Source: Carnegiea gigantea (Eukaryota > Streptophyta > Magnoliopsida > Caryophyllales > Cactaceae). From it: a stretch of 64,000 bases of DNA. The position numbers were made by a program, and so were the translations under genes. The stretch lies in NCBI GenBank assembly GCA_029747015.1, contig JAKOGI010000025.1, positions 872,501 through 936,500 of the forward strand, read 5' to 3'. The notes beneath the pieces were generated by a model. The model had not been told where the DNA came from and made no database searches. It saw nothing but the letters and a program-made list of their open reading frames with translations. Below are positions 61,955 through 64,000 of this stretch, piece after piece; position 1 is the first letter of the stretch, and the number at the start of each line of letters is the position of its first letter.

Positions 61955-62170
61955 ATTAGTAAGCGGGCCCAACCCACTAGGCCCTTATCTCAGAGCACCT
62001 AGCAAGCCTTTAACGGGTCAGGGGAAGGGATGTCAAAGCCTGGACAGGACCCAAGAACACAAACCCACCCACACAATTTCTATACAAAGTAGAAATTGTG
62101 CCCCCAGACTCAAACTAAGGAGGCAAGGTGGACAGGTGGGGTGATGGCCACACAGGCCAACACTTCTTCG
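61955..62170. repeat. Dispersed repeat with a perfect 10-bp inverted repeat
   Basis: GC-richer than its surroundings and related to 52565-52700. It contains ACAATTTCTA, seven bases, then TAGAAATTGT (about 62074-62100), which could form a hairpin. Next to it is a stretch like a degenerate tRNA-derived segment (CCAGACTCAAACT). Family not identified. Confidence 0.45.
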
Positions 62171-62291
62171 ACATGTGCAATGCTCTTGCTCCTTGTCTTT
62201 TGACCCACTAAACCACTAAATCTAACCCTATACAAAAAAAAATCCAATGCATAGATACAGCTTACTTCACTTAGGAAAAATACGTCATCTT

Positions 62292-62292
<1 letters not shown>

Positions 62293-62323
<31 letters not shown>

Positions 62324-62340
62324 TATATGTATATATACAT

Positions 62341-62407
<67 letters not shown>
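62293..62407. repeat. (CATA)n and (TA)n microsatellite
   Basis: Six ACAT tetramers at 62293-62318 pass into mixed TA/ATAC and then an uninterrupted TA run at about 62348-62406. Exact length may be affected by assembly. Confidence 0.95.
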
Positions 62408-62408
<1 letters not shown>

Positions 62409-63777
62409 TAATAGGTTGCAAAAGGACAGATGTGCAACACAAGGTGAAAACTACAAGTAAAAACCTTTTCTTCCAAAAAAAATCATCAAAAGAACAAGAG
62501 ATGCATGATATGACTTATGAGTTGACAAGAGGAAAGAGACAATTGCAAAAGGACAAAGGTGTAACAGGGAGGACGTCAAAAATCAAACCACACGCTTGCA
62601 TGGCTTTCAATTAATGGGGGCTTTGAAATTTAGAGGATTATTATTTGTTGTTGTATGCGATATATCGGGACCCTATGTGAGGAAACTAGAACATGGTGGG
62701 GAAATGCTTCATCATATCACATTCACATCCACATATATAACACATCATGTTTATGCATGATTGATGGGTACTTCTTCCCCCCCCCCCCCCCTCCTTGTAA
62801 CAAGGCCATCACACCAAATCCCTATTTAGCAATAGTTAGTAAAATTATATTACTTATATATAGGTGTATAGTGAAAACTTAGGTTTAAGAGAATTGATCT
62901 GTTGTTACTTGGGTTTAGAAATAAAGAGAAATTCATTCTCTTTACATAATCCTTCGTATAGGCGTAAGTCATCAAAATAAAAATAAAGTTCACAGTTTTT
63001 CATTAGGAAATATTGGAGTGTACTTTTTTACACTTTAATCCTCTATGCGAGAAAATACTGCCCTTATGCAGGTATAGATTTACTAACGGAGTATTCTATA
63101 TTAGACATGTTACTGACAGGGTATTCTGCGTTAGACATATCTAATCTTGATCTTTAATTGTGTTATTTTCAGTAAGACTCTTTAACTGAACCCACTATCC
63201 ACATAATTATGCTTGACTATTTAGTGAGCAGGATTGCACATGTTCTCCACATCTTTTCCTCTATAATTATTGCTAGAACCTATCGATCTTTTTTTCATTA
63301 ATCACAATAAAGATGTCACACTTAATCTCAATTTTAGACCTCTCTTTTTAATTTATTCTTTTTAGATAAGCTTATAGAATTTATAGATATCTATCTTGCT
63401 TTTTGCTTCTTGGGTAATTGACCAAGTTGAGCTTCTTTCAAAGGGCATGTGCCCATGTATGTCTAGGGTATTGTCTTTGTTCGGGTAGGGTTCTTCATAA
63501 GAAATGACATCTAGGTGACATTTAGTGTCCTTTTTGGATGGAGTTTGTGACATTAATTCAAAGGTAGATATCTGTCTTTCGTGTCCATTCGCAAATGAGT
63601 TTTGAATAGGGTTTACACTGTACCTAAAAGTTTTTAAAATTTTATGACTGTATACCTTAATAATTCACTAGTGTTAGATAGTTTGTATTCATGAGATATA
63701 ATAAAAATAATTTGGATAAATGGGCATCAAAGAGGTGTTTCACATTTGGGTCAAAATATGGCTTGATTAGACTTTGT

Positions 63778-64000
63778 CACTACTAAAAAAGTTGAAATCA
63801 ACGATGGAATACAGCGACGGAATTTTTTAAAGACGGAAGTGGCGGCGGAAATGGCGGCGGAAGAACAACATCCAAAAAAAGTCAGATTATGCGATGAACT
63901 GGGCGACGGAAAAATAAGTCCGTCGCCAAAATTCAGTGTCAGCGACGGAATATCCATCGCCTAAATAAAAAAAATTAATTTGTTTTAATTGGCGACGGAA
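63778..64000. mobile_element. Terminal part of a CACTA (CMC/EnSpm) DNA transposon, continuing beyond the window
   Basis: Starts with CACTACTAAAAAAG, a CACTA-type terminus, preceded by TGT as candidate 3-bp target duplication. Inside are many copies of short subterminal motifs in both orientations: GCGACGGAA at 63814, 63903, 63942 and 63992, CCGTCGCC at 63920 and variants (GGCGGCGGAA, CCATCGCC). Arrays of such motifs are the transposase binding sites of CACTA elements. The transposase gene and other end are outside the window, so autonomy cannot be judged. Confidence 0.8.

Larger units (their letters stand above)
57299..63777. other. AT-rich spacer with repeats, no gene seen
   Basis: About 6.5 kb with no recognisable protein or RNA gene. 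Contains diverged Au-SINE-like pieces (57798-57855; 60195-60315 in the opposite orientation), compound microsatellites, a 43-bp direct repeat pair (60561-60603, 60672-60714), a repeat at 61955-62170 with a hairpin, and a C-run at about 62777-62791. Confidence 0.6.

Noticed and set aside
5576..62407. Regular repeats as possible CRISPR-like arrays
   Set aside because: All are simple di- or tetranucleotide microsatellites without unique spacers, and the genome is a plant nuclear one.
62110..62476. Frames rich in Tyr-Ile on both strands
   Set aside because: Products of the (TA)n microsatellite, not genes.

Overview
This is a plant nuclear genome window, almost certainly from a dicot. The genes have many short exons with GT-AG introns, the spacers are AT-rich, and the gene families (XH/XS-domain FDM, DUF538, plastid BASS carrier, IBH1-type HLH, SKU5-like oxidase) are plant ones. 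A Ty1/copia element, a plant L1-type LINE, Au-SINE-like fragments and a CACTA terminus lie between or inside the genes. The species cannot be named from the sequence.

Layout. 830-5043 (+): a 14-exon serine carboxypeptidase of the SCPL20 type. 6981-13211 (-): a dead F-box/DUF295-type gene cut in two by a LINE on the + strand (about 7275-12086). 13929-16330 (-): a GPN-loop GTPase 3 homologue with substitutions in several GTPase motifs. 18486-22760 (-): a six-exon FDM (XH/XS) protein of RNA-directed DNA methylation, with a 5' UTR exon near 23.4 kb. 24962-30983 (-): a SKU5/SKS-type multicopper-oxidase-like protein. 31.0-37.2 kb: AT-rich spacer with old repeats. 37416-38105 (+): a DUF538 gene behind a cluster of palindromic ACGT boxes. 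42135-47144 (-): a complete but inactivated copia element with LTRs, PBS, PPT and 5-bp target duplication. 48911-52091 (+): a five-exon chloroplast BASS5/6-type carrier. 56590-57087 (-): an IBH1-like HLH regulator. 57.3-63.8 kb: spacer with microsatellites and repeats. 63778-64000: the edge of a CACTA transposon that runs out of the window.

The genes are ordinary, separately transcribed housekeeping and developmental genes; no operon-like or pathway cluster is visible. From memory, the order SCPL20, GPN3, SKU5, BASS5 resembles one stretch of Arabidopsis chromosome 4, so the backbone may be an old collinear block into which transposons have inserted. I found no convincing unknown biological system. 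The points most worth a second look are the GPN3 homologue with altered G motifs, the LINE-split F-box pseudogene, the bZIP-type palindrome cluster before the DUF538 gene, and the unusually frequent poly-C/poly-G runs, often joined to poly-A/poly-T.
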